Shown: positions 8,391 to 16,509 of the stretch, one piece after another | Position numbering within the stretch: position 1 is the first letter of the stretch | Layout of the letters: every line of letters begins with the position of its first letter | Origin: Candidatus Zipacnadia bacterium | GTDB taxonomy: Bacteria; Armatimonadota; Zipacnadia; Zipacnadales; UBA5352 | DNA: 52,221 bases | NCBI GenBank assembly: GCA_029821635.1 | Contig: JALGSW010000041.1 | Location: 1 to 52,221 of the forward strand | Direction: 5' to 3' | Position numbers and translations under genes: made by a program | The notes under the pieces: generated by a model | The model's database searches: none | Seen by the model: only the letters and a program-made list of their open reading frames with translations | What the model was told of the DNA's origin: nothing

Positions 8391-9647
8391 TTGGCAGACG
8401 CGGAACCCGGTCGAGAGCCGTCGGGCCTATCGCGACTGATCGAGTTTCTCGGTCTGCGCAGGAGCATCGTCGGGTTGCTGACCATGGTCGTGCTGGTCGG
8501 CATGGGCGAGCACATGGCCGAGCAGTTCCTGCCTCTGTATCTGATGGCCCTGGGCGGCGGCTTCCTGTCGGTGGGTTTCCTCAACGGCATGGACAACCTG
8601 CTGGGGGGGCTGTACTCCTTCCCCGGCGGCTACCTGGCTGATCGCCTGGGCACCAAGCGGGCGCTGTTGCTGTTCAACGTGCTGTCGATGGTGGGCTTCG
8701 GCGTGGTCGTGCTCATCCCCGCCTGGCAGGCCGTGTTAGGCGGGGCGGTGCTCTTCCTGTCATGGACGGCCATCTCACTGCCCGCCACCATGAGCCTGGT
8801 CGCGCGCGCGTTGCCGGAAAGCAAGCGCACCATGGGGGTGTCCCTGCACTCGCTGGTACGGCGCGTGCCCATGGCGCTCGGGCCGATGGTGGGCGGAGCC
8901 TTCATCGGCATCTGGGGCGTCGAACTGGGGGTGCGCATCGCGTTCGCGGGCGCGCTGTTGATGGCTCTGGTGGCGGCGGTGGCGCAGCAGGTGCTGATCG
9001 AGAACGACGCGCCCGGCGCGAGTTCAGGGCGACCCGCCCCCGCCGGCGAGCGCAGCCCACTGCGCCTGTGGCGTGAGATGAGCCCGAGCCTGCGCCAGTT
9101 GCTCGTAGCCGACATCCTCGTGCGCTTCTGCGAGCAGATCCCCTACGCATTCGTCGTGCTGTGGGCCGTCGGGACCGCCGGGCAGCCCGGGCCCGTCACG
9201 GCGCTTCAGTTCGGCATCCTGCGTAGCATCGAGATGGCGACGGCTATCCTGGTCTATATCCCGGTCGCGTATCTGGCCGATCGAGGGCACAAGAAGCCGT
9301 ACGTGGTGATCACGTTCCTGTTCTTCTCAGTCTTCCCCCTGGTCCTCATGTTCTCGCATTCATTCGGGCTGCTGGCGCTCGCCTTCGTGGTGCGCGGGCT
9401 CAAGGAGTTCGGCGAGCCAACCCGAAAGGCCCTGATCATGGATCTGGCGCCCGAGGACCGCAAGGCCGGCATGTTCGGCCTCTACTACCTCATCCGCGAC
9501 GTGGTCGTGTCGGTGGCCGCCTTCGGCGGGGCCTTCCTGTGGGCTATCCACCCAAGCGTGAACCTGTTGGTCGCCTTCGGCTTCGGCATTCTGGGTACGG
9601 TGTGGTTCTGGCTGCGCGGTCAGGACCTCGCGCCATTGTCTGATTGA
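8391..9647 (+). CDS. MFS transporter
   Basis: A 418-residue major facilitator superfamily permease with about twelve hydrophobic segments in two halves. The loop between helices 2 and 3 carries the MFS signature GGYLADRLGTKRALL, and the matching loop in the second half reads AYLADRGHKKPYVVI. The charged central linker, about residues 205-230, separates the halves. I use the TTG at 8391, with GGGAG about ten bases upstream; the ATG at 8376 is in another frame and no in-frame ATG precedes the first membrane helix. It follows the ChrB-domain gene closely, which suggests export of a toxic anion, metal or drug, but the substrate cannot be read from the sequence. Confidence 0.9.
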   Translation: MADAEPGREPSGLSRLIEFLGLRRSIVGLLTMVVLVGMGEHMAEQFLPLYLMALGGGFLSVGFLNGMDNLLGGLYSFPGGYLADRLGTKRALLLFNVLSMVGFGVVVLIPAWQAVLGGAVLFLSWTAISLPATMSLVARALPESKRTMGVSLHSLVRRVPMALGPMVGGAFIGIWGVELGVRIAFAGALLMALVAAVAQQVLIENDAPGASSGRPAPAGERSPLRLWREMSPSLRQLLVADILVRFCEQIPYAFVVLWAVGTAGQPGPVTALQFGILRSIEMATAILVYIPVAYLADRGHKKPYVVITFLFFSVFPLVLMFSHSFGLLALAFVVRGLKEFGEPTRKALIMDLAPEDRKAGMFGLYYLIRDVVVSVAAFGGAFLWAIHPSVNLLVAFGFGILGTVWFWLRGQDLAPLSD

Positions 9648-9717
9648 GGCGGAGCGGTTCGGCGCAGACGCAGGCCGCGGGCAGTGCGAGGAGCGCGGCG
9701 ATCAGAGCCCGATTCAT
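9544..9717 (-). pseudogene. Orphan signal-peptide start, probable remnant of a lost secreted-protein gene
   Basis: On the minus strand a ribosome binding site (AGGGA) and an ATG at 9717 begin a leader reading MNRALIAALLALPAACVCAE, with a basic start, a hydrophobic core and an Ala-rich cut region. After about 30 residues the frame runs antisense through the 3' end of the MFS gene with low-complexity, arginine-rich sequence, so the body of the protein is absent. The simplest reading is a secreted-protein gene truncated by rearrangement. A very small secreted peptide is possible but less likely. Confidence 0.3.
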
Positions 9718-9866
9718 GAATGGCTCCCTGGGCAGGAGAGATCGATGCATCTCGATATTGGCTGCGCCTGCGGCGAAGCCTTCATCTGATGACGAGCGCG
9801 TAGGCAGACGTGACTGATCAGTTCAGTGCGGGCGAGCGTGTTCCGAGAAGCTTAACGTGGCGATGG

Positions 9867-9895
9867 TGGACGACTGCAGTACCGTGTCATATACT
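9867..9895 (+). promoter_or_regulatory. Candidate sigma-70 promoter for the pilin-like gene
   Basis: TGGACG (9867-9872) and TATACT (9890-9895) are separated by 17 bases. The -10 matches the consensus at 5 of 6 positions, the -35 at 4 of 6. Transcription would begin about 40 bases before the TTG start. The spacing and AT-rich -10 stand out in this GC-rich sequence. Confidence 0.5.
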
Positions 9896-9940
9896 TCCAT
9901 GCAGTCTTCGTGAGTCGTATCAGAATAGGAGATGAGTCGT

Positions 9941-10543
9941 TTGCGCAACCGTGGTTTCACCTTGATCGAGCTACTGGTCGTTATCGCGATCATCGCGATT
10001 CTTGCAGCGATCCTCTTCCCCGTCTTCGCCAAGGCGCGGGAGAAGGCCCGCCAGACGAGCTGCCTGAGCAACGTCAAGCAGATTGGCCTCGCGACGGTGA
10101 TGTACGCACAGGACTATGACGAGACGATGCCGCGTTACTATCACGCGACGCCTATCAACTTCACCGCCCAGACCGCGATCCAGCCGTACATGAAGAGCGA
10201 GCAGATCTGGGTCTGCCCGTCGGGTTCGGCGCTCTTCCACTACTACTGGGACAGCGGCTGGGTCGGTGCTCCGGCGGAGATCAAGGGCTCCTACGGCTAC
10301 AACCACCATCTGAACGCAGACCTCTTCGCCGACATCGACAAACCGGCCGAGACCGGCGTCTGGGCCGACTGCCAGGAGCGCCTCGTTATCCTGCACGAGA
10401 ACAGCCGCTACCGCACCATCGACCGCCACAACGGCGGCGGCAACCTCGCATACGTCGACGGCCACGCGAAGTGGCAGAACTGCAACGACCTCTACTGCCA
10501 GCAGACTGTCGCCGCGGGCAGCGCGCCCTGGGACCTCTACTAG
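9941..10543 (+). CDS. Prepilin-like protein with N-terminal methylation motif (DUF1559-like)
   Basis: A 200-residue type IV pilin-like or pseudopilin protein. It begins [14 protein letters not shown], with prepilin peptidase cleavage after Gly5 and the invariant Glu at position +5, then a hydrophobic helix. [16 protein letters not shown] follows, and the C-terminus has [18 protein letters not shown], the H-x-DG signature of this family. An in-frame ATG at 9932 directly abuts the AGGAG at 9927-9931. The TTG at 9941 is nine bases from it and gives the short basic leader normal for prepilins, so I chose TTG. The gene has its own promoter and a strong terminator, so it is monocistronic. The protein is expected at the cell envelope. 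Genomes of Armatimonadota and Planctomycetota carry many copies and the role of most is unknown. Confidence 0.9.
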   Translation: MRNRGFTLIELLVVIAIIAILAAILFPVFAKAREKARQTSCLSNVKQIGLATVMYAQDYDETMPRYYHATPINFTAQTAIQPYMKSEQIWVCPSGSALFHYYWDSGWVGAPAEIKGSYGYNHHLNADLFADIDKPAETGVWADCQERLVILHENSRYRTIDRHNGGGNLAYVDGHAKWQNCNDLYCQQTVAAGSAPWDLY

Positions 10544-10567
10544 CAGGCGAGCACGCCTCACGCACAC

Positions 10568-10611
10568 AACAGCCGCGACCCCGATCGGGGCCGCGGCTGT
10601 TTCTGTTCTCG
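10568..10611 (+). terminator. Rho-independent terminator after the pilin-like gene
   Basis: AACAGCCGCG (10568-10577) pairs with CGCGGCTGTT (10592-10601). One A/C mismatch is followed by an inner CCCCG/CGGGG stem, and the T-rich TTTCTGTTCT follows. This is a strong intrinsic terminator about 25 bases past the stop codon. Confidence 0.85.
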
Positions 10612-10708
10612 CCACGGGTCGCACGCCGTTCAGGCGCTCTCGCGCAGCATGACGGGAGGTGCGCGACGCACCTGTCGCGAACCTCGGCCCAAGGAGGGAC
10701 CCGCAAAC

Positions 10709-11653
10709 ATGCGAATCACGCTGCCGATCGCGCTTGTGCTCCTAACGGTCGTCGCGGCGCTCCACGCGCAGGAGACGCCGGAGATCGACGTCCCCCTGCT
10801 GGGCGAGAACCTCATCGTGAACGGCTCCTTCGAGCTCAGCCCCGTCGGCCCGGTCCCACCGGGCGAGGTTCCGGAGGGCTGGTCGGACGAAGCCTACGGC
10901 GCCGATGGGCAACTCACCATCGTCGAGGACGCCGCGCCCGCCGAGGGCTCGAAGGCGCTGCAGGTCACCGTTACGCAGCAGAACCCCAACTCGGGCATTC
11001 ACGGCCCCTTCATCGAGATCGACCCCACACAGGCGTACATTCAGTTCGGGTGGCAGAAGATCGACGCGAGCTCGCGCGGCTCCAATATGCCCTACGGTCG
11101 GCAGTGGTTCGACGCCGATCAGCAGGGCGCCGATCAGGAAATCTCCCGCAGCTACAACTACCTCGCGAAGCCCGATGTGCCGCCGGGCGAGTGGGGCTTC
11201 ACGCAGCAGATACTGCTGCCCGACCCGACGCCCGATGACGGGAAGTTCGCCGCGAACGAGATCCCCGCGAACGCGCGCTACCTCAAGGTCTGGGCGCTCG
11301 CCTACAACTGGCACGGGATCGGCTACTACGACGGCCTCGGCCTGTATCGCGTGGACTACGCCTCGATGGCGCGCGAACGGATCCTCGGCGCGATGGACGA
11401 GGCCGATGCAGACGCAATCCGCGCGGAGATCGAGGCGGCGCTCCCTAACGTGCCCGAGGGCCTGGAACTGCGCACCCGCGCGACGGACCTGCTGGCGGAG
11501 CAGGCGCGGATCAGCCGCGAGGCCGCGCAGGAACAGCAGCGGCCGGTGCTCGACTGGATGGCCGATGAGACGCGGACGCCGGAGATGCTCAGGGAGCTGG
11601 ACGCGCTACGCTGGGAGTTGAAGATCGAGGCGCTGTTGAGGGCGGTGGGGTAG
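10709..11653 (+). CDS. Secreted carbohydrate-binding-module-like protein with helical C-terminus
   Basis: A 314-residue protein with signal peptide MRITLPIALVLLTVVAALHAQ. Residues 30-215 look like a CBM4/9-type beta-sandwich: LIVNGSFELSPVGPVPPGEV opens it, as in many such modules, and YLKVWALAYNWHGIGYYDGL closes it. Residues 220-314 are helical and charged, ending LRELDALRWELKIEALLRAVG or close to it. That end resembles the C-terminus of the next protein. The start has AAGGAGGG at 10691-10698, ten bases upstream; the frame is open to 10649 but only this Met gives a leader. The leader region also holds a hairpin, AGGTGCG/CGCACCT at 10657-10673. It is first of three secreted proteins in a row and may bind glycan for the GH42-like enzyme. 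No catalytic residues are recognisable. Confidence 0.75.
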   Translation: MRITLPIALVLLTVVAALHAQETPEIDVPLLGENLIVNGSFELSPVGPVPPGEVPEGWSDEAYGADGQLTIVEDAAPAEGSKALQVTVTQQNPNSGIHGPFIEIDPTQAYIQFGWQKIDASSRGSNMPYGRQWFDADQQGADQEISRSYNYLAKPDVPPGEWGFTQQILLPDPTPDDGKFAANEIPANARYLKVWALAYNWHGIGYYDGLGLYRVDYASMARERILGAMDEADADAIRAEIEAALPNVPEGLELRTRATDLLAEQARISREAAQEQQRPVLDWMADETRTPEMLRELDALRWELKIEALLRAVG

Positions 11654-11703
11654 AGCGGCGGCGCCTGCCGGACATGCTTCTGACGAAGGGATGGCGGACG
11701 ATC

Positions 11704-12792
11704 ATGACGAAGATCACCACGATGGCGCTGCTCGCGACGCTGGTGGCCTGCTGCGCCGGTGTCGCCGAGGAGATCCACTCCGTTCAACCCGCGGTCGGGG
11801 CGGTCTGCCTCACGACCGACCAGCCGATCGTGATCGACGGCGACCTCTCCGACGCCGCCTGGCAGCAGGCGCCGGTGGTGAGCGGCTTCCGCATCTCGGC
11901 GCTGGAGGTGCTGGCGTCGAACCAGACGGAATTCATGGTGCTGCGCAACGCCGACACGCTCTACTTCGGCGTGCGCTGCCATGAGGAGAACATGGCGGGG
12001 CTCGTCGCCACCGTTACTATGCGCGACGGCCGTGTCTGGTACGATGACGACGTCGAGCTGTTCTTCGACGTGGACCACGACCACGATGACTTCTGCCAGC
12101 TCATGGCCAACTCGCTGGGCACGCGCTTCGACGCAAAGACCGGTTCGAGCACCTGGGACACGGAGTGGGAGGCCGCGGCCTCGACGGAGGCCGACGCGTG
12201 GCTGCTGGAGGTCGCCATCCCCTTCGCGTCGCTGGGTGCCGAGCCGCCCGCGATCGGGGACATCTGGGGCATGAACGTCTGCCGCGAGCGCCAGGCGGGG
12301 CGCGACCGTGTACTGCAGAACTGGGCGAACGTGCAGGGCAACTTCCTCCGCCCGTGGCTCTTCGGGCATATCTACTTCGCCGGGGAGAGCTTCGAGCTGA
12401 CCGACGACCTCGCGCGCGAGGTCTACCGCAGCATCGAGGTGCCGGTCGAGCTCTACCTGCCGGGGCGGCGGGCGCTCGTCGGCCCGAAGGGCGTCGAGAA
12501 CACCCGGACGTGGCAGGAGATACTGGCCGAGGAGTTCGGGCAGGCGGGAGAGCTGAGGGAGCTGCACGCGGAACTCGCGCAGACCTTCGCACAGAACCCG
12601 GACGCGCCGCATCAGGACGAGTTCGCGCCGCTGGATGAGCGCTTCGCGCGGCTCAGGGAGCTTGCGGGCGGTGCGGAGCCGGTCTCGCCCGCCCAGTGGG
12701 CCACGCAGACGATCCAGATCGACAGGCTGCAGGCGGAGCTGCACGAGCTGAAGTGGAAGGTCAGGATCGCGCTGCTGCTGCAGGAGGCGTAG
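11704..12792 (+). CDS. Secreted CBM9-like (DOMON-type) protein
   Basis: A 362-residue protein with signal peptide MTKITTMALLATLVACCAG. Residues 35-240 form a family 9-type carbohydrate-binding sandwich: IVIDGDLSDAAWQQAPVVSG, LYFGVRCHEEN, WYDDDVELFFDVDHD, LLEVAIPFASLG and WGMNVCRER are the standard strands. Residues 250-362 are predicted helical and end in a short amphipathic segment similar to that of the upstream protein. The frame is open from 11674, but the Met at 11704 begins the leader. It lies 50 bases after the preceding gene and 108 before the GH42-like gene, so an operon is likely. Its role is probably glycan binding or surface display for the degradative locus; it has no catalytic domain. 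Confidence 0.8.
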   Translation: MTKITTMALLATLVACCAGVAEEIHSVQPAVGAVCLTTDQPIVIDGDLSDAAWQQAPVVSGFRISALEVLASNQTEFMVLRNADTLYFGVRCHEENMAGLVATVTMRDGRVWYDDDVELFFDVDHDHDDFCQLMANSLGTRFDAKTGSSTWDTEWEAAASTEADAWLLEVAIPFASLGAEPPAIGDIWGMNVCRERQAGRDRVLQNWANVQGNFLRPWLFGHIYFAGESFELTDDLAREVYRSIEVPVELYLPGRRALVGPKGVENTRTWQEILAEEFGQAGELRELHAELAQTFAQNPDAPHQDEFAPLDERFARLRELAGGAEPVSPAQWATQTIQIDRLQAELHELKWKVRIALLLQEA

Positions 12793-12807
12793 GGAAGGCA
12801 ACGACTG

Positions 12808-12861
12808 ACGGGCTGGAAGCCCGTCCTACAAACGACCAACGGCGGGGACGGCACTCCCGCC
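12808..12861. repeat. Two tandem short hairpins upstream of the GH42-like gene
   Basis: ACGGGCT (12808-12814) pairs with AGCCCGT (12818-12824), and GGCGGG (12841-12846) pairs with CCCGCC (12856-12861). Each is followed by an ACRAA-type tail (CTACAAACG and ACGAAGCG), as in the hairpin at 3365-3384. They look like dispersed repeat elements in the 5' region; an effect on mRNA stability is possible but not shown. Confidence 0.45.
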
Positions 12862-12900
12862 ACGAAGCGCGTCTGTCGCGAGCGAAAGGAAGAGCCCATC

Positions 12901-15900
12901 ATGAAGACGACCCGCATGATGCTGTGCGTCATCGCGATGATCTTCGTTGTGCTGCCGGCGTGCGCGCAGGAGGCGTGGCACACCGACGAGATGGTGGCGG
13001 GCGATCACGTGTACTCGACGGACTACGTGACGCCGCACGTCGAGTGGGCGAAGCCGCTGCCCGGCGGGCCCGTCAAGGCGCTCTTCTTCCTGCGCGCGAA
13101 GGGCACCGGCGCGCGTGAAATCGCGGAACTCGCCCAGCGGATGGACCTCGATCCGCGCATCATCTACTACGAGGACGCGGGCGACCTTGTCGCGGGCGGC
13201 GAGCCGGGCATGGAGCGCGCGCTGCGGCTGATCCGCGAGGGCGCAGACGTGTTCGTCTTCGCCAACGTCCCCTTCGAGGGCCTCACTCGCGAAGCGCAGT
13301 ACTACATCCTCGAACAGGTCATGCACGATGGCGCGGGTCTCGCGGCGTTCTACCAACTGCCTCAGATCGCGTTTACGAAGGACCGCATCGTCGCCGACGA
13401 GCTTCCCGCGGAGCTGACCTCGTGGCTGCCGGTGGCCTCGCTGGCCACGGGGCGGGCGATGGCCGGCGCGTTCAGCCTGCAGGAGCCGACGGACACGGAG
13501 CTTGCGAGCAGTATCATCACGCGCTACCGGCTCGGCGAGGGGCGGGCGCTGGCATTCCGCTACCCGCCGGGCACGGTCGCAGTGACCCCTCGGATAGAGT
13601 TCAGCTTCGAGGCGCTGGACGAGTATGAGTATTGGGCGGCCTTCGCGGCCAACGCACTGCGCTGGGCAGCCGGACGCGACGCACAGGTGGCGCTCGTGAA
13701 CCGCCCCGACAGCGCCATCGCGCTGCACCGCGATGACCTGCCGCAGCGGTTCTCGATCGCGGTGCGCAGCGACCTCCCGGGCACCACGCCGCTGACGGTG
13801 CGCACGAGCCTCAAGCGCGCGGACGGCCAGCGCGTGGTGATCGACGAGGCGACGCTGAGCTGCGCACAGGGCGAGACGGTCGCGGCAACGCCGGAGTTCG
13901 CGCCGCTGCCGGAGGGCGATCACGTGATGGAAGTCGTGGTCTCCAGCCCGCGCGGCGTCGAGGCATTCGGCGCCCAGACGATCAGCGTGACCACCACGCG
14001 CGGGATCGAGAGCGTGGCGCTGGACGCGAGCTTCGTCGAGGCGGGCGAGACGATCAGTGGCACCGTCGCGATGCGCGGGCAGGACTTCACCGGTGGCGAG
14101 CGGCTCGAACTGCGCCTGCGCGACGCGGAGGATCGCGTGGTGGCGCTGCTGGAGACAGATGGTCAGGCGGGGCAGGTGCCGTTCGCGATCGAGGTGCCCG
14201 CGAATGACTACACGGTCCTGATGCGCGCCGAGGCCGCGCTGGTGGACGGGCAGGGCGAGGTCGATCGGGCGGACGCACAGTTCACCGTGCCGCGCCGCAA
14301 CCGCGGGCAGTTCAACTTCATCATGTGGGCGGTGCCCGACCGCGTCCTGGGCTACTGGGGGATGCGCAGCATGCGCGAGGCGGGCGTGACCGGCTACCTC
14401 AACGGCACGACGCCGGTGGCGACGAACGTTGCCGCGCTGGACATGACCTACGTGCCCTACACGACGCGGATCCTCGAGAAGATCGGCCCGGACAAAGTGA
14501 TGGAGCCGGTCTGCTGGAACGATGAGCCGGCGGTGACGGAGCACATCCAGGGGATCGCCGACAGGTATGCGCCGTGCCGCGAGCATGGGGTGTACGTGTA
14601 CTCGCTGGGCGACGAGAACAACACGCGGGGCGCGTGCGCGCATCCGGCGTGCATGGCGGCGTGGCGGGAGTGGCTGCGCGGGCAGTACGACAGCATCGCG
14701 GCGCTCAACGCGTCGTGGGGCAGCAACCTGCCCGGCTTCGACGCGATCGAGCTCTACAAAGAGGGCGACATCAATGAGCAGGCGGCGCTGAACGCGGGGC
14801 AGTTCGCGCGCTGGTACGACCGGCAGGCGTTCAAGCGCTACAACTACGCGCAGTACTGCGGACGCTACGCGAAGGCCTACGCGGCGATGGACCCGCAGGC
14901 GATCACGGGCTTCGAGGGCGCCGGGAGCTTCGGCGATGCGTACAACGCGATCCTCGACGAGGTGGGCTTCTGGGGCCCCTACCCGAGCATCGGCGACGAC
15001 ATCATACGCTCGCTGGCGCCGCGGGAGACGATCACCTCCAACTGGATGGGCTACTCCCGCGAGGCGGAGCCGATGGTCGAGCGGATGTGGCGGATGATCA
15101 GCAACGGCTACCACGGCGTGTGGTGGTGGCGCTGGGACAACATCGGGAAGTTCCATGGCTTCCTCGCGCCCGACCTGCACCCGTGGGACGACACCAGCGC
15201 GGTCGTGGTCGATGAGATGCGCGACATCCAGGACGGCGTCGGGACGATGATGCTGCAGATGGAGATGCCGCACGACGGGATCGGACTGCTCTACTCGATG
15301 CCCTCAGGCTATGCCGACGGCGTTGCGCCGGCCCGCCGCGGCCCACTACCGGCCGCGCACGGCGCGTTCCTCGAGGCCTCACAGGACCTCGGTTTCGCCG
15401 CGCACTACCTCAGCGACGAGACGGTCGCCGCAGGCGACCTGACCGAGGGCGACGAGCGCGCGCTGCTGCTGCCGCTCGGGCGGGCGATGTCCGACGAGGT
15501 CGCGGCGCAGGTGCGGGAGTTCGTGAGCGATGGCGGGCTCGTGATCGCGGACCTGCGGCCCGCGATCCGCGACGCACACTGCAAGGCGCGCGACGCAGGC
15601 GCGCTCGACGACGTCTTCGGCGTTGCCCAGCGGCCCACCGCCGAGGACTGGCCCGTGCTGGCGAACGTGAACCTCGCCCTGGACACGGCGGTCGGCGGCG
15701 AGCCGGTCTCGCTGGCGGTGGACACGCGGATCGATCCGTCACTGCAGGTCACGACAGGCGAGGCGCTGGCCGATCACGATGGCGTGCCGCTGCTGGTCGT
15801 CAACCGCTTCGGCAATGGGATGGCCGTGCTACTGAACTTCGCTATCGACGACTACATCGTGCTGCGCGAGACGATGGAGGAGATGCCGATCCGAGGGCTG

Positions 15901-16479
15901 CTGGGCGCGATCTACGCGATGGCGGGTGTCGAGCCGCCCTACGAGCAGCACGCCGGCGCCGGGCCGCTACGCTGGACGGAGACGGTGCGCTGGCAGACCG
16001 ACGGCCTCACGCTGCTGATGCACTTCCGCACGGATGGCGAGGACGGCTCGGCGACGACCGTGCTGCCCGAGGCGAAGTACGTCTACGACCTGCGCAACGA
16101 CCGCTCCCCGGGGCAGACGCGCGAGGTCAGCGGCCGGCTGCGCGTGGGCTTCGCCAACCTCTACGCGATCACCGACCGGCCGATCGGCGAGTTGGTGGCG
16201 TCGGTGCAGGAGGCGTCGGTGGTGCAGGGCGGGGAGGTCGAGCTGACGATGCGGGTGCGCGAGCGCGATCAGGCGCTGCTGCCGATGAAGGTGCGGCTCT
16301 TCCGGCCCGACGGCGCGGAGGAGATGTGGCCGCGGCGGGAGGTCGTGGCGGAGGACGGCGCGGCGCGCGTGGTCATCCCCGTCGCGTACAACGCGATGCC
16401 GGGTACGTGGCGGCTTGAGGCGCGCGAGGTGCTGTCCGGGCAGGTGGCGGCGGCGGAGTACGAGGTCACGCCGCGGTAG
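12901..16479 (+). CDS. Secreted GH42-like beta-galactosidase-type glycosidase
   Basis: An 1192-residue protein with signal peptide MKTTRMMLCVIAMIFVVLPACAQ. The N-terminal part, to about 460, has an alpha/beta region followed by beta-sandwich modules. From about 465 to 760 lies a clan GH-A barrel: VYVYSLGDENNTRG (candidate acid/base Glu572), then CAHPACMAAWREWLRGQYDS and ALNASWGSNLPGF, which match GH42 enzymes around their conserved cysteines and WG motif. GFEG (Glu672) and WWWRWDN follow. From about 780 to 1080 a glutamine-amidotransferase-like fold of the GH42 type is visible (DEVAAQVREFVSDGGLVIAD). The nucleophile cannot be fixed by eye. The ribosome binding site is AAAGGAAG. Last gene of the three-gene run; convergent with the PAS gene 31 bases away. 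It most likely removes galactose or a related sugar outside the cytoplasm. Confidence 0.8.
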   Translation: MKTTRMMLCVIAMIFVVLPACAQEAWHTDEMVAGDHVYSTDYVTPHVEWAKPLPGGPVKALFFLRAKGTGAREIAELAQRMDLDPRIIYYEDAGDLVAGGEPGMERALRLIREGADVFVFANVPFEGLTREAQYYILEQVMHDGAGLAAFYQLPQIAFTKDRIVADELPAELTSWLPVASLATGRAMAGAFSLQEPTDTELASSIITRYRLGEGRALAFRYPPGTVAVTPRIEFSFEALDEYEYWAAFAANALRWAAGRDAQVALVNRPDSAIALHRDDLPQRFSIAVRSDLPGTTPLTVRTSLKRADGQRVVIDEATLSCAQGETVAATPEFAPLPEGDHVMEVVVSSPRGVEAFGAQTISVTTTRGIESVALDASFVEAGETISGTVAMRGQDFTGGERLELRLRDAEDRVVALLETDGQAGQVPFAIEVPANDYTVLMRAEAALVDGQGEVDRADAQFTVPRRNRGQFNFIMWAVPDRVLGYWGMRSMREAGVTGYLNGTTPVATNVAALDMTYVPYTTRILEKIGPDKVMEPVCWNDEPAVTEHIQGIADRYAPCREHGVYVYSLGDENNTRGACAHPACMAAWREWLRGQYDSIAALNASWGSNLPGFDAIELYKEGDINEQAALNAGQFARWYDRQAFKRYNYAQYCGRYAKAYAAMDPQAITGFEGAGSFGDAYNAILDEVGFWGPYPSIGDDIIRSLAPRETITSNWMGYSREAEPMVERMWRMISNGYHGVWWWRWDNIGKFHGFLAPDLHPWDDTSAVVVDEMRDIQDGVGTMMLQMEMPHDGIGLLYSMPSGYADGVAPARRGPLPAAHGAFLEASQDLGFAAHYLSDETVAAGDLTEGDERALLLPLGRAMSDEVAAQVREFVSDGGLVIADLRPAIRDAHCKARDAGALDDVFGVAQRPTAEDWPVLANVNLALDTAVGGEPVSLAVDTRIDPSLQVTTGEALADHDGVPLLVVNRFGNGMAVLLNFAIDDYIVLRETMEEMPIRGLLGAIYAMAGVEPPYEQHAGAGPLRWTETVRWQTDGLTLLMHFRTDGEDGSATTVLPEAKYVYDLRNDRSPGQTREVSGRLRVGFANLYAITDRPIGELVASVQEASVVQGGEVELTMRVRERDQALLPMKVRLFRPDGAEEMWPRREVVAEDGAARVVIPVAYNAMPGTWRLEAREVLSGQVAAAEYEVTPR

Positions 16480-16509
16480 GTCACGGCGCGAGGCGGCGGC
16501 AACTGGGGC

